64,000 bases of DNA from assembly GCF_019703515.2 (NCBI RefSeq), contig NC_059382.1, forward strand, positions 14,053,001 through 14,117,000, given 5' to 3'. The position numbers and the translations under genes are program-made. Origin of the DNA: Myxocyprinus asiaticus (taxonomy: Eukaryota; Chordata; Actinopteri; Cypriniformes; Catostomidae). Under the pieces are notes generated by a model. The model was not told where the DNA came from. It searched no databases and saw only the letters and a program-made list of their open reading frames with translations. Shown here one piece after another: positions 49,976 through 61,461 of this stretch (position 1 is its first letter; each line of letters begins with the position of its first letter).

Positions 49976-50757
49976 GCCGGGTGTACTTCTTGCGCATAGC
50001 GCCTTTCCCCTCCCTTGAAGGGAAGACGTGTGCTCTTGACTCCCAGTCGTGTTCACAGACTGTGATCCCTGGATGACTTTCCTCCTTAGCCCTCTGGCAG
50101 CTGAGTTTGTGGAGAAACTTGCTGACTGGCCCAGTATGTGTGCTAATGAGCCCCTGTACTGAGGTAGGTGCTTCACATGTGCTGCTTCCCTGAAGGAGAC
50201 TCCATGTGATATCTTCCACAAAAATTGTTTCCCTGACGGCAAACTGCATCTTCCTTGGCCCTCTGCCCCCGGTTGCCATGCTCTGTAGAAACTCCTCTCC
50301 CTTCGGGTAGGACCTACCATGGGACCGCTCCACATGAAGTACTTCCGAAAAGACTCGGTAAGGCCATGTGACGTATTACACTCAAAATACCCCCCCCCTT
50401 TTTGGGCGAGGTGTGGTCTCTGCAGTGACACCCCCCGATGCAGACTCTTATGGCTCCCAGTCAGTTAACAAATTCCACTCTTTTCCGGGAGAAAAGAGAG
50501 GGAAAAGAGGCCTCGGCTGGGCTAGCCTGTCCCTATAGTTGGGCAGTCGACTTGTTCCTGATGGACCGTTTGACGCTCATAAGAGCACTGGGGGAGGTTA
50601 CGTGACGGCCTGGTGCGCTGACTATGAGGCACACAGCAGTCTGTCCATCACACACCACCAGTTCACATAACACAGTTCAGCTAGTTGTGGCATTTTGTAT
50701 AGGGACCCCTAGTGTCACTACATCGACACAACGTCGAGTGAGTGACAGATAGGGAAT

Positions 50758-51090
50758 GTCCTGGTTACTTTCGTAACCCCTGTTCCCTGATGGAGGGAAC
50801 GAGACGTTTTGTCCCTCTTGCCACAATGCTGAACTACCCGCTGAAATGGCCGGGACCTGGTCTCGGCTCCTCAGCACAAAACTTGAATGAGTGGTTGCAT
50901 ACCAGCTCCTTTTATACCCGTATGTCCGGGGGAGTGGCATGCAAATTCCACTTGCCAAATCTCATTGGCCTTTTTTCAAAAAAGCAGAGGTGTTTGGGGC
51001 TCCCAAGAGTGACCCCTATTGTCACTACATCGACACAAAACGTCTCGTTCCCTCCATCAGGGAACGGAGGTTACGAAAGTAACCAGGACG
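50758..51090. repeat. Inverted and direct repeats at the DIRS 3' end
   Basis: The 55-base block 50758-50812 (GTCCTGGTTACTTTCGTAAC onward) recurs inverted at 51036-51090 with a few changes. In addition GTCACTACATCGACACAA occurs in direct orientation at about 50714 and 51018. Such combined repeats at the end fit the complementary termini used by DIRS elements for circularisation. Confidence 0.82.
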
Positions 51091-51100
51091 TTATACCCTA

Positions 51101-51593
51101 TTGAAAATAGATATACATGCCAATAGAGGGCACCAAAATGCTCATTATTGTAATTTAACATTTTCACTGTATAACATTTATTATTACAGATAGGCTACTT
51201 ATTGTTTTCAAACTTTCATTATAATTCATATTACAAAAATGTATTGAATATAACAATTGTCAATAATTGTCGACCTTTTTTTCGTATTTAGACCAGATGC
51301 ATAATGGGCACTCATTTTTCTCAACTATCACAAACTTTTCTTAATTTAACATGAGTAGGCCATAGGAAGAAATAGAAATGTCAAAACCTCTTGTTTTAAT
51401 TAGAAGTTAGAAAAAACATGAATTTATTAAATAAATAATCAAAACAATATCTAACCATGCATTTATTTAAAGTAGCCAATAGCCTACATTTGGAAAATAC
51501 CACTATTCTTACCCTCGTTTCAGATTACATTTTCTTGATTTTAAAATATCTCAGTGGATCCTGCTCTTTTTGCTTTGGAGAACTACTCAGACA

Positions 51594-51652
<59 letters not shown>

Positions 51653-52055
51653 TACATGAGGAATTGTTTATTTATTCATTTACTTTAAATGCGTTTGTCA
51701 CCTAAAAGCAACATCTTGTGACAAAGAAATAAATTTGCTATCATTATCTCTCACTTGTGTAGCCTATGCCATGCACGCCGACACTATAGAGTGTTCATTA
51801 TTAAAGTATTACCCGTTTTTGGTAGACAAAACATTTTAATTCACTTTTCATCCTGCGTATATTTTTTGATTGCAACATTTTATCATTTATTCAGTTATTT
51901 CATATATTTATTTGTTTTATTTAGTCCTCTACATTTATTTCAAAGTGTATTTCATGTCGTATTTCATGAGGTTTTTCATTTTAAGCTGTATCTCACGTGG
52001 CATTTCATATCCTTTTTCATGTTTTATGAATAAATAAATTAATACATTAAACTCC

Positions 52056-52056
<1 letters not shown>
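51101..52056. other. Intergenic spacer between the DIRS relic and the right inverted copy
   Basis: A/T-rich; holds a compound (TA)n-(GA)n microsatellite at 51593-51648. No gene recognised. Confidence 0.5.

Positions 52057-52098
<42 letters not shown>
52057..52098. repeat. (TTTA)n tetranucleotide repeat
   Basis: About ten TTTA units immediately before the right inverted copy. Confidence 0.95.
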
Positions 52099-52100
<2 letters not shown>

Positions 52101-52392
52101 AGGGTTCCTACAGAGTCTTGAAAGTTTTAAAAATGGATGAAAATGCGATTAGTCTATAGCGTATTGTGAGCCTTTTGGCTTGCCATACCTGTCAGGACTC
52201 GTGGCTTTGTTATTTCTGCTCAGTTTGTGTGCACAATCATATTTATTTTGTGCTCAAGTTTGGGATTTGCAAGTTCTGCAGGTTTACATTTTACGTGCGA
52301 GCTTTGTCATGGTGCTCACACTGTTGTAATTCACTTATGCGCTGTGTTTATGCTCTTGCGCTGTTTTGTCCACCATTTAACGCCATATAACA
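52099..52392 (+). repeat. Right member of the long inverted repeat
   Basis: Begins CAGGGTTCCTACAGAGTCTT, which looks like a transposon end, then the segment from about 52129 matches the inverted left copy. That end faces inward, towards the DIRS relic; the left copy lacks it. Confidence 0.8.
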
Positions 52393-52673
52393 GACTCGAG
52401 TCTAACTGTTCGTGTTCCCAGAACTCAGTTGGTAGGTTATCGATTGCTAGAGAATTTCTTTTTGGATATAATCTGAGCTTTCACCTACTATTTTAGGGCA
52501 AAATCAGTTTTATAACTAGGGTTTCTAGTCCAGTTGTTGAGTCGGCAGTTCGGTTTTGAGACACGTTTTCCGCATCCAACGCATATTTTGGCTGTCAGAA
52601 TTAGCTTTCTCTCGCGGTTTTGTGAAGATAGAAATCTGGCAACCATATATGGCTGGTGTAGTCTACTTTATTG

Positions 52674-53101
52674 CGGTAAATGTAGTTTTATATTTGACAT
52701 TCGTTTGACATTCGCGACAATACCTATTAAACTCTCCGTGCAAATCACATTTTCAAGCCAAACCAACTTGGACATGCATGAATAGGTTTTCTTTGCCTAG
52801 CACAAAGCTGTAAATTTCACAAACAGAGCCTTGTGTCATGAAAGGGATATCTTTAACAACATTTCATATTTGATGTGATGTCATAATATCAAATGGTTAA
52901 ATTGTTTAATTGATATATAGGACTAATAAAATTGATATGAAAAAAAACATTTTTTTAAAATTCAGCTTTGTGCTAGGCAAGTAAAACCTATTCATGCATG
53001 TCCAAGTTGGTTTGGCTTGAAAATGTTATAGGCACGGAAAGTTTAATGGGTATTGTCGCGAATGTCAAACGAATGTCAACTATAAAACTACATTTACTGC
53101 A
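52674..53101. mobile_element. Palindromic (foldback) element with arms of about 137 bp
   Basis: The left arm 52674-52810 and right arm 52963-53101 are inverted copies: AAATGTAGTTTTATA and AAGCCAAACCAACTTGGACA on the left, each matched by its complement on the right. A 150-bp A/T-rich loop separates them. Sequence identity is high, with a few substitutions and one short indel. No coding capacity. Confidence 0.88.
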
Positions 53102-53486
53102 CTGTCTACATTTTAAAGCCACCTGACATTGTGCGTGCATGAAAAGCTTTGGTTGTCAGGGAAATCACAGAGTCAGCACGATGTAGGCAATCTCTTCACT
53201 ACGTTTCAGCCAGATAGCTGAGGTAAATTAGTTGACGCTCTTCAGAACATAAGGGTTAACATATGTGGTTTTGATGGACACTTCTCAAGGCCAATGGAGA
53301 TACTTGTTAAACAGATGATAACTGATTAAACTTCTTTTCATTGGTCATTTCGATGCACAAGTCAAACAGTAGGAAGAGGTCATTTGGCGTATTCCGTCTA
53401 TGGTAAAAAGTCAAAATTGCCAAAAGTGTAGATACATGTTTTTCATCAGACAGTGTCGATATGTTGCAAAATTACAATTCATGTCT

Positions 53487-53712
53487 TTCTGAGTGAACCT
53501 TTAACAAATGGAACCTTATGGAACCCAGTGTTATGCTTTTGTGTCTGAATGGGAGCAAATCCCTGCAGCCATGTTCCAACATCAAGTGGAATGAAGAGTG
53601 GAAGCTGTTATAGCACCAAAGGATTGAATTACTGTAATGCCAATACTTTTTAATTGAAATGTTCAACAAGCACATATGAGTGTGGTGTTCTGGTGCCCAA
53701 ATACTGTACTTT
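53487..53712 (+). pseudogene. 3' end of a Tc1/mariner-type element
   Basis: Reads TGAATGGGAGCAAATCCCTG, AGAGTGGAAGCTGTTATAGC and TGTGGTGTTCTGGTGCCCAA, the typical end of the transposase gene and 3' terminus of fish elements related to the relic at 45439-46660. Too degraded to code. Confidence 0.65.
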
Positions 53713-55625
53713 TTCGACATGTACGTAGAGTATCTATGGTCTCATAGGCTAATGCTGCTTTGAGAATCTTTTTTTCAGGTGAGGTAATTGTGATGAGAAT
53801 AGTGTAGGCAAAAATCATTGCTGAAATTGCTTCATTGTTCTGAATAATGAATGCAGAGAAGATAATCACAAGGTGACATGTGGCCATGTGAAAACCCTGG
53901 AGGAACACTTGAGGTGGTGGACAGAATTCACCAGACCTTACCACCACACAGTCTGCAACTATACCAGTCCATCAGCATTCCCTTCGGCTGTCTTCTTTTT
54001 AGGTTTTAGTGCAAAGATTTACTTGTGGCTCATCCACTGGCGTGGAGTGTGCTCTGTGATGAGTGCATCCCCCAGTGGGCCAGCACAGCCCACTTGATTG
54101 CCTGCACTTTCTGCATTTCTCCTCAAGGTACAGCTTTTAAAGAACTTTCAGCAAACTGTGACTAGATGCTCGTTCTTCTTCAGAAAGCCCCAATCCTGTT
54201 TCTAGCAATCTTTTAAAAAAAAAATAAATAAAACAATTCCACAGCTTTCATCCATTCTATTCTTTTGGTTAGAACCTTTCTTGTCAAGTTTTGTAAAGAG
54301 AAAAAAATATATATAGCAGAGGTTCTCAACCTTCCTGTCTTTTAAATGTAATCAAATCAAACCAACCTGAACCAGCTAATGAAAGTATTTCGGTTCACTT
54401 GAACATTTTCAGACTGATCTCACTGTGAATTCGGTGACAGTTTGAAAGTTCTTCAGCTGAAATTGGTCTGCGTTTACTAAAATTTGAACCACTGCCACAG
54501 TGGCTGAAGCTGGAAGTGTTGTTAAACACAGGGGCATGTGTGAGTACCTGTTTCTGGGTGAAATGGCCACAAAGTGGCACCAAAAGCGAGTTGCATTTTT
54601 AGTTTTTTAGTCATTTATGTAAAACTGTGAAGATTAATTTTTCAAATTATTTGCATACATTAATATTTGCCATGAAATGCCCCCAAATAAAAGTTATTCA
54701 ATATAATGATTAAATAAGAAACAGTTATGTAGATAATTATAAATATAATTTATATAATAATATAATACTTCAGACAAGTAAAATACTTTGCATTATTGTG
54801 GCAGACAATTATTGCATTGATTAGGCAGTGGCTTTAGAAGACAATATTGTCAATTTCCATTTCACTGAACAAAAGCCTATCATTGGCTTACAATACACAA
54901 TGCATTTTGTAATTTAATTTGTCAATCTGTCTGAGGTATATTTATAAGGGCTTTTTCAAGGACAGCTATGTACACAAGGGTCTAAAGAATGCATTTGGAG
55001 CATCTTTAATTGTGTTGCACTAAAAACAGTGATTTTATGATGCTGTGTCAAGTTAAACAGTTTTGAAACTTAGAAGCCATATTTTGAACACATTCTCATC
55101 TTGTGCTGTCAATAAGTGTATTTTTGTTGTTGTTGTTGTTGTCTATACAGCTGTATTTGCACCTACTATCCCATGCTGACGGAAACTTAAAACATGAAGG
55201 TGGTACAGACTTCAAGATTGGATTGCTCCAATGGCAGGAACGTACCTTACTATGGTCCAGGGACCCTAACTTTTTTTATACAGTTAATTTCACTGAATTA
55301 ACACAATTATCAGCTCAAATATTTTATTAATCTTACACCCTTACTTAAACCCTAACCATCAGTGGAGTTAAAAAAAAAAAAAAAAAAAAAGGATTCTTAG
55401 AGGAAAAACAAACTCATTTATTATGTGATTGCAATTACTTCCATGAAAACAGAACCCATGTCTGTTGAGGCTGCTCACACAACACACTATCAGTACAGCT
55501 ACAGAAAAAAGGTGAACACATTTGAAACACTGCAAAGATGTCTGATGGCAATTGTCAGTAACTCAGCAGAATGGGGTTGATGTCAGGGTACTGGTACATT
55601 CGGTAGCAATATGTTGAGATCCTGT
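53713..55625. other. Intergenic, nothing recognised
   Basis: Contains a TTG triplet run (55123-55142) and an A-run (55371-55390). No exon-like ORF. Confidence 0.4.
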
Positions 55626-55630
55626 GTGAT

Positions 55631-57000
55631 TGTCACAAGTTGTGGTAGTGAAGATGAAGAGGCGATGGATCTATTTGCAGGCTTTAATGAGGATGGAGAT
55701 ATAGAACAACGTGGAGTGCCATAAACTAAATAAACCATCACAAGCTTTACACGGACAAGAACTGACAACCAAAGAACAAAACTGGAGGGTATTTATACAC
55801 AATGGGACTAAATGAGGGAATGGAAGACAGGTGAGGATAATCAGGAACAGATGGAAGTGATAAGGGTAGTGCACTATGGGAAATGGAGTCCAGGGGGAAA
55901 TTTCCAGAATCCATGGAAACAGGGAGACAGAACGTGACATTACCCACCCCACTCCCCCCTTTACAAAGCGACTCCTGGTGCCTAAAGATGAAGAGAGGCA
56001 GGAGGAGACGTGACCAAAGGACAGGGGTGGAGTCAGGAGGTTTGGGGGGGGTGGCCACGGAGCAGGGACAGGATCAGGAGGCCTGGGAGACTGAGTCATG
56101 AGAGGCGGAGCCAAGGAAGGTGGAGCTATGGAGCTCGAGGAAAGGCGGAGCTAAAGGAGGGCGGAGCCATGAGGCTAGAGGGGCGGAACTGGGGATCCTA
56201 GTGCCCGGAGCATAGCTGAGGGATTGGAGGACCAAGGCAGAGCTGGAGGGAAGGAGGTCCCTGGTAGAGCCAAAGGCGGAGCCAGGTGGCCGACTGACAA
56301 AGGACAACAGTGACACCGACAGCCCACTTTGGAGACGAGAGGATGTAGGGCTAAGGCGGAGTCCAGGGTTCAGAGGGTGAAGGTAGAGTCAGAGGGTAGG
56401 CAGATCCCCTTGTCCGTGGGGTCACCGGGGCCGATGGTCAAGCCGGTGATTTGAGGGGAAATGGCTGATCAGAGGGAGGAGGAGCCAAGGAAGGTGTCGA
56501 GGGAGGAGACATGGAAGGCGTCGAGGGGCTGAAGGGAGCCTGCGGAGCCGGGGCCGAGGGATTGGATGGCCTTGGCAGAGGGAGTGGGAGGATGGACGGG
56601 AACAGCAGAGACGAGGAGACTTGGAGACTAGATGGGATCAGGGGTGACTGGAGACTCAAGGGACAGATTTCAAAAACAACTATTTTAGTAGGGACTGGGC
56701 TCAGCTCACCCTCAGTGGCGGGAGTATGGTCGGGGCTCCACTCAATGCCCTCGAACTCCACTAATATGCCTTCTGGGACGGATGCTGGTGCCGGCTCTCG
56801 CACCTGGTCAGACTCCGCGATGGGATCGGGCTTGGAGTCTGCGGTGGGCTCTGGCTGTTGGTCCGTTGCGGGCAAGGCTGATGGCTGGGCTCTGGAGTGG
56901 GGCTTGCATTGTCCTCATTAGCAGGGCAGAGAGTGAATGGAGTCCAGGGGAAACTTCAAAATAAGAGTCCATGGAAACAGGAGGGAGACAGAATGTGACA
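55631..57000 (-). mobile_element. Non-autonomous LTR retrotransposon with collapsed 5' end
   Basis: Minus strand: begins TGTCACATTCTGTCTCCC at 57000 and ends TTGTGACA at 55631. Target duplication GTGAT (plus strand) lies at 55626-55630 and 57001-57005. Only about 70 bp of the 5' LTR remain. The full 3' LTR is 55631-55939 with a purine tract just before it (GGGGGGAGTGGGG on the minus strand, 55948-55960). The interior carries a proline/serine-rich ORF and GGCGGAGC-type repeats; no enzyme genes and no primer site. Confidence 0.87.
56438..56875 (-). CDS. Proline/serine-rich ORF inside the LTR element
   Basis: 145 codons starting MPATDQQPEPTADSKPDPIA. An acidic N-terminal half (VEFEGIEWSPDHTPATEGEL) is followed by a Pro/Ser-rich half (SAPAPQAPFSPSTPS). 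Low complexity; no enzymatic motif. Its position just 5' of the 3' LTR suggests a remnant of the end of a polyprotein or an extra ORF. Whether it is translated is unknown. Confidence 0.45.
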   Translation of the reverse strand: MPATDQQPEPTADSKPDPIAESDQVREPAPASVPEGILVEFEGIEWSPDHTPATEGELSPVPTKIVVFEICPLSLQSPLIPSSLQVSSSLLFPSILPLPLPRPSNPSAPAPQAPFSPSTPSMSPPSTPSLAPPPSDQPFPLKSPA

Positions 57001-57005
57001 GTGAT

Positions 57006-58161
57006 CATGTTGGTTGTGTACTCTTTGGTTTCTTTTTCTATTTTGGTGCTGAAAAATCAGGATTAGAATGAACTGACTGGGCAAGCGACCAATCGTGAGT
57101 TACCATATCACTAAAGCCGTTCCACCAGAACAGTTCTCTGTCCTGAGAACAGTTCGTTAACCAAACTGAGAAATCCGTGTGGTGAAGAGTTTATAATCAA
57201 ACCATACCATGCGGACCATGCTCAGAACCCTTCAGCCTGTTGATGGAAAATCTGCTTTTTAGAAGTGACATGGGCACCTGCCAATATCTTTTTGTAACAC
57301 CTAATATGAATACAAAACATGCTTTTACATGGTGCTCACTGAGTTTCCCAATGCAGGTGAAAGGTAGCTTGGAAGATACTGTAGCTTGCAGTTCATGCGC
57401 TCTTGTAACACTTTTTTTCATCTGTATCTAAACTAAATAGCCTGTCTTCTTTTCCAAACTGCTGCCAGTAGCACTGATATGGCTACACTATGAAGCTGTG
57501 CGGATATGTCATTCTGCACCACTTTAGACTGCCGAAGGACATAAGAAAAGACATTGGAGGACTGAGAGATCAATTCTTTTCATGTTTGCTTTTTAAAGGA
57601 GGATAGATGAAGGTCCCGGGTCTACTACAGGTGAGGATTCTACAGTATGTGAAGGTGGAGAACTATGAAGTATCCCACATTGCCAAGAGGTCAAAAACTT
57701 GATCTCTTGACAAGAATTAAAATTAGAAATCAAGACAAGCAGGTGTTCAGGTGTTTCCAGTCTTTGCTTGGCGACTCTGTTTGTTTACCATCACCAGGGT
57801 GACGCTACCACATGCACAAAGAACTCTTGACAGGTGTATAGAAACAGACTTTCAAAAAGCTACAAATTTAAAGATCTTTTGCAACTTCCTCTGTGGCAGT
57901 GTGTGTAACAAGTTGATTGGTCCTTTTGCCTGAGTTATGAGTGGTAGATTTCCGAGCAGTTAATGAAAACCTCCTTACTGATTTACTGATGTATTAAGAG
58001 CATAGGTAACAATATACAATATGTGGGTAGGGCCCTTTTGAAATCTCATGTTTTGTAGGTGACAATACAGTCTAACTGGTAAACTTGAAAGTTTTTATCA
58101 TGCAAACTGGTTTGTGTTGCACCTACTGCAAGGCAAAATTCAATTTCCATCTATAGCATGT
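57006..58161. other. Intergenic, nothing recognised
   Basis: No convincing exon or repeat ends recognised. Confidence 0.4.
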
Positions 58162-58326
58162 CTTTAAAAAAATGTTCACCCAAAAATAAAAAATCTGTCA
58201 TTATTTACTCACTTCAACCTTACTCACCCTGTTCCATGGAAAAGAAAAAAAAGTCATAAAGGTTTGAAATAACATGTGAGTAAATTATAATTGACTTTTC
58301 GTTGTTGGGTGGACTATCCTTTTAGC
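58162..58326. mobile_element. AATAGTTCACCC-type MITE, short degraded copy
   Basis: TTTAAAAAAATGTTCACCC at the left and GGGTGGACTATCCTTTTAG at the right, with TCATTATTTACTCAC and its near-complement inside. Confidence 0.65.
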
Positions 58327-60092
58327 ACACATACGGAAGTCATGAAAGCGTAATGCAGGAATGCAGTGGTACTTACTCTGTCATGGGTAACCTAATTATC
58401 TAATCCTGCATTTAAGTTTATGCCACCTCAATGTACAGTTCTCAAGACTGACAATAAAGTTTATTCCCTTTGTTGGCACCTACAAAGTGGTACTAGCCTG
58501 AACCTAAACGTATGACTACTCTATATTCGAAGACGGGCAGTGACACACTCACAAGGGGCTGACCACCTCTGTTTGGGGTCATTGTGAGCTTTGATATGGC
58601 TTACTTAGTTGAATAAAAGTGTGGTTATACAAACACTTATTAGAACCGCTGACTCATTGATTTAGTTTCAGTGCAGGCTTTGGGCACACCTTTATACTGT
58701 ATAGTTCCTTGATTACATACTGTAGAAAACACCCTTTGGTCTCACAATGCCTAAAAAACAAACCTAACCTAACACTTCCACTTTGTATTGAAACCTCTAC
58801 ATACCCAATGGCATGTTATTCTTAAGGGGTTAGTTCATTCAAATAGGAAATTATGTCATCATTTCGGCCATCATTTAACATTTCATACCATTCCAAAATT
58901 TGGGAGAATGACAGTTTCATTCACTTTCATTGTATGGAAAAATGATGTGACTAATATTCTGCCAAACATCTCTATACATTTGAATGCACTTGCTGGCTTC
59001 ATTTTTGTAGATTGCTTCTACAGAAGTAGTAATCATTACCAAAAAACAAAAAACATATGCACTTTTGTTGAAGTTGTTTTGTGTTTGACAAGAAAGTTCT
59101 TGCCTTGACAATTAAATTGTAAATGTTACAACTCTTTAGGAAGAAAACCCAAAAATGGAGAGCCATACATGCATGCATAATGTAAAACTATTGGACTCAT
59201 AATATGACTGTTTCCTGCCCCTCAAACCACTTGATAAAATTTGCACATTCACTTTTCCAACCATGTAACAAATATATTATAAAGCCACATGCAAGATATC
59301 TCTATGACAAACAACATCAAAAGTAGCTTTCACTTAAATACAATGAGAAGTGGATAAGACAAATGTCCTTTAGTCTCAATGGAAGGATGTTCACAAGAAG
59401 AAAAGGAAATGGGGTGACCACATCATGTCTAGTTCTGTCTTTGCATAGTTGAGGTTAATGTCAAACAAAGGAAGGTGGAAAGGCATCATGGAGTGATGAA
59501 CTAACGCTCATGTCCAAGTAGTGCTGGAGCATTAAAATAAAATGTTAACTGAAAGGCTACAACCCCATCCATATCAGGAGCTTAGTCAGATATTAGTACT
59601 GATAAGAAGTAATAATACAGTCTTTTTATTGATATTATGCTATAGTGTCTGTCCAGTGGTGTCTTTTAGCAGAATGATGGACGAATCTGGAAATCACAAT
59701 GCAAATCTTTCTTGCACTCCCTCTGTCCACAACCCAATTAAAACTCTTTTTGCTCCAGTCAACCTTATATCGGGGGTAATCAGAGAAGCTCTGACCTTAC
59801 ACAGTGCACACAGAGGGCATCTGCCATTTGACAGCCATCTGAGAGGTATGTGTCTTCTCTGTGTTGGCACATTGCCACTGAGGCACAAGATGAGAAGTGA
59901 ACTGACAGAGCAATGGGGCTTATAATAAGCTACAAAGTACATCAACTCAGTACACCAATTGTGTATCATAATGATCTTGCATAAGCATGACCCATGAAGT
60001 CATTAACAAGCCACTGTTAACAATAACATCTCTTGATTTATGAATCAGGTGATAGAGATGCTCAAAAACAGTTTGAGAGGTCGCTTCCTGAT
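58327..60092. other. Intergenic, nothing recognised
   Basis: A fragment of a related short repeat occurs near 58815-58930. The longest ORF (59542-59925) shows no domain and no splice support. Confidence 0.4.
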
Positions 60093-61145
60093 TAAAAGAA
60101 TAGTTCACCAAAAAAGAAACTTCTATAAGCATTTACTCACCCTCGTGTCATTGCAACTGCTTATGACTTTCTTTCTTCCGTGGCGTGAACACAAAAGCTA
60201 ACATCTCGCTGAAAACGCTGCTCTTTCCCCTGCGATTACAATGAACTGGGACTGAAGTCTTCTGAAGCCATACGAAAGCTTTGTGACAAACAGTAGAAAT
60301 CTTGACATTGCCCTTGCCCTACCTGGCCTGTTCATGAGAGTTCATGAGAGAGCAGCAGCAATTTCCAATTCACGAATCATTATTTTGAATCGGATCAGAC
60401 TAGAACAATGTTCTGAGTAGCATACTGCCATACTACACTTACTATTTCTGTAGTAGGATGTAGATATGACAGAAATATGAGCAGCATGGTAGTATGCTAT
60501 TCTGACACAGATTCATTCAAATCAGACTAATCCGGTTCTAATTCAACTCACTGACTGAAAATAAAATCAGTATTTTTGTCTTGTTTTTCATCTCAGCGTT
60601 AAAAAGATACATTTACAAAGAAAAATGACCTAAGATATTGACATGTTTTCAGAGAAATCAAACAAAATTAAGTAAAGGTTATGCTTATAACAATAAAAAA
60701 TTATTTGCTAATGGATTAAGGGAAAACTACTTTTTGAAAGAAAGCTACATTTATTTTTCTTACCTCACTGGCATATAGTTTGTTCTTATTTTAAGCATAA
60801 ACCTGACAAAATGTTGTTAGATTTCTCTGAAAACACAACAAAGTATGTTATCTCATTCTGCTTCTCAAGTAACTTTTTCTTGTTTTAAGGAAGTTTTGAT
60901 ATTTTTACTGAAAATAAGATTTTTTTTGTTTGTTTGTTTGTTTGTTTGTTTTTTAGCAGTGCAGTAGCTAAAAGATTTAGTGCCCCATCATTGTAATTGC
61001 ATGGGGAAGAGTGACCTGCACAGACTTTAAAAATGTTTCTTTCGTGTTACACAGAACAAAGAAAGTCAAACGTGTTTTAATGACATGAAGGTGAGTAAAT
61101 GAACAGAATTTGCAGGAGAACTGAAATTTTGGGTAAACTCTATTG
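60093..61145. mobile_element. AATAGTTCACC-type MITE split by other sequence (tentative)
   Basis: Left-end sequence AAAAGAATAGTTCACC at 60096 and matching right-end sequence GGTGAGTAAATGAACAGA to TTTTGGGTAAACTC at 61091-61140. The roughly 600 bp in between look unrelated, suggesting an insertion. Confidence 0.45.
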
Positions 61146-61289
61146 ATGGTGAAATTAACATGTTAGCCTCACTCTCGGAAGAGACATCTTTGTTTCTGTG
61201 ACAGGAAAATGATGAACAAACACAAAGGTGGCTGTTGAGGTTTCAATGTCAATCTAACTTATATTTCACTGCAGAATTAAGACACACTT

Positions 61290-61461
61290 TTTAAAGGGAT
61301 AGTTCACCCAAAAATGAAAATTCTCTCATCATTCTCATCATATTCCTCTAAAAATCTATGTTTGTGTTCTGCTGAAGAAAGAAAGTCATTCACATCTGGG
61401 ATGGCATGAGGGTGAGTAAACAATGAGAGAATTTTCATTTTTGGGTGAACAATCCCTTTAA
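61290..61461. mobile_element. AATAGTTCACCC-type MITE, shortest copy
   Basis: 172 bp, nearly a perfect hairpin: TTTAAAGGGATAGTTCACCC at the left, GGGTGAACAATCCCTTTAA at the right, AAAATGAAAATTCTCTCATC inside with its complement. Confidence 0.85.

Larger units (their letters stand above)
47833..51100 (+). mobile_element. DIRS-type (tyrosine-recombinase) retrotransposon relic
   Basis: Contains the end of a DIRS-type RT, an RNase H and part of a tyrosine recombinase, then a noncoding 3' region with direct and inverted terminal-type repeats. The 5' part (gag and most of RT) is missing. DIRS elements use a tyrosine recombinase in place of a DDE integrase and leave no target duplication. Stops and frameshifts make this copy dead. 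G/C content is markedly higher than the surroundings, marking the block as foreign to its neighbourhood. Confidence 0.88.

Noticed and set aside
52057..52098. Regular short repeats as a CRISPR-like array
   Set aside because: Simple TTTA repeats with no spacers; the genome is vertebrate.
59542..59925. 127-codon ORF on the plus strand
   Set aside because: No domain, no codon-use or splice support; consistent with chance in this length of DNA.
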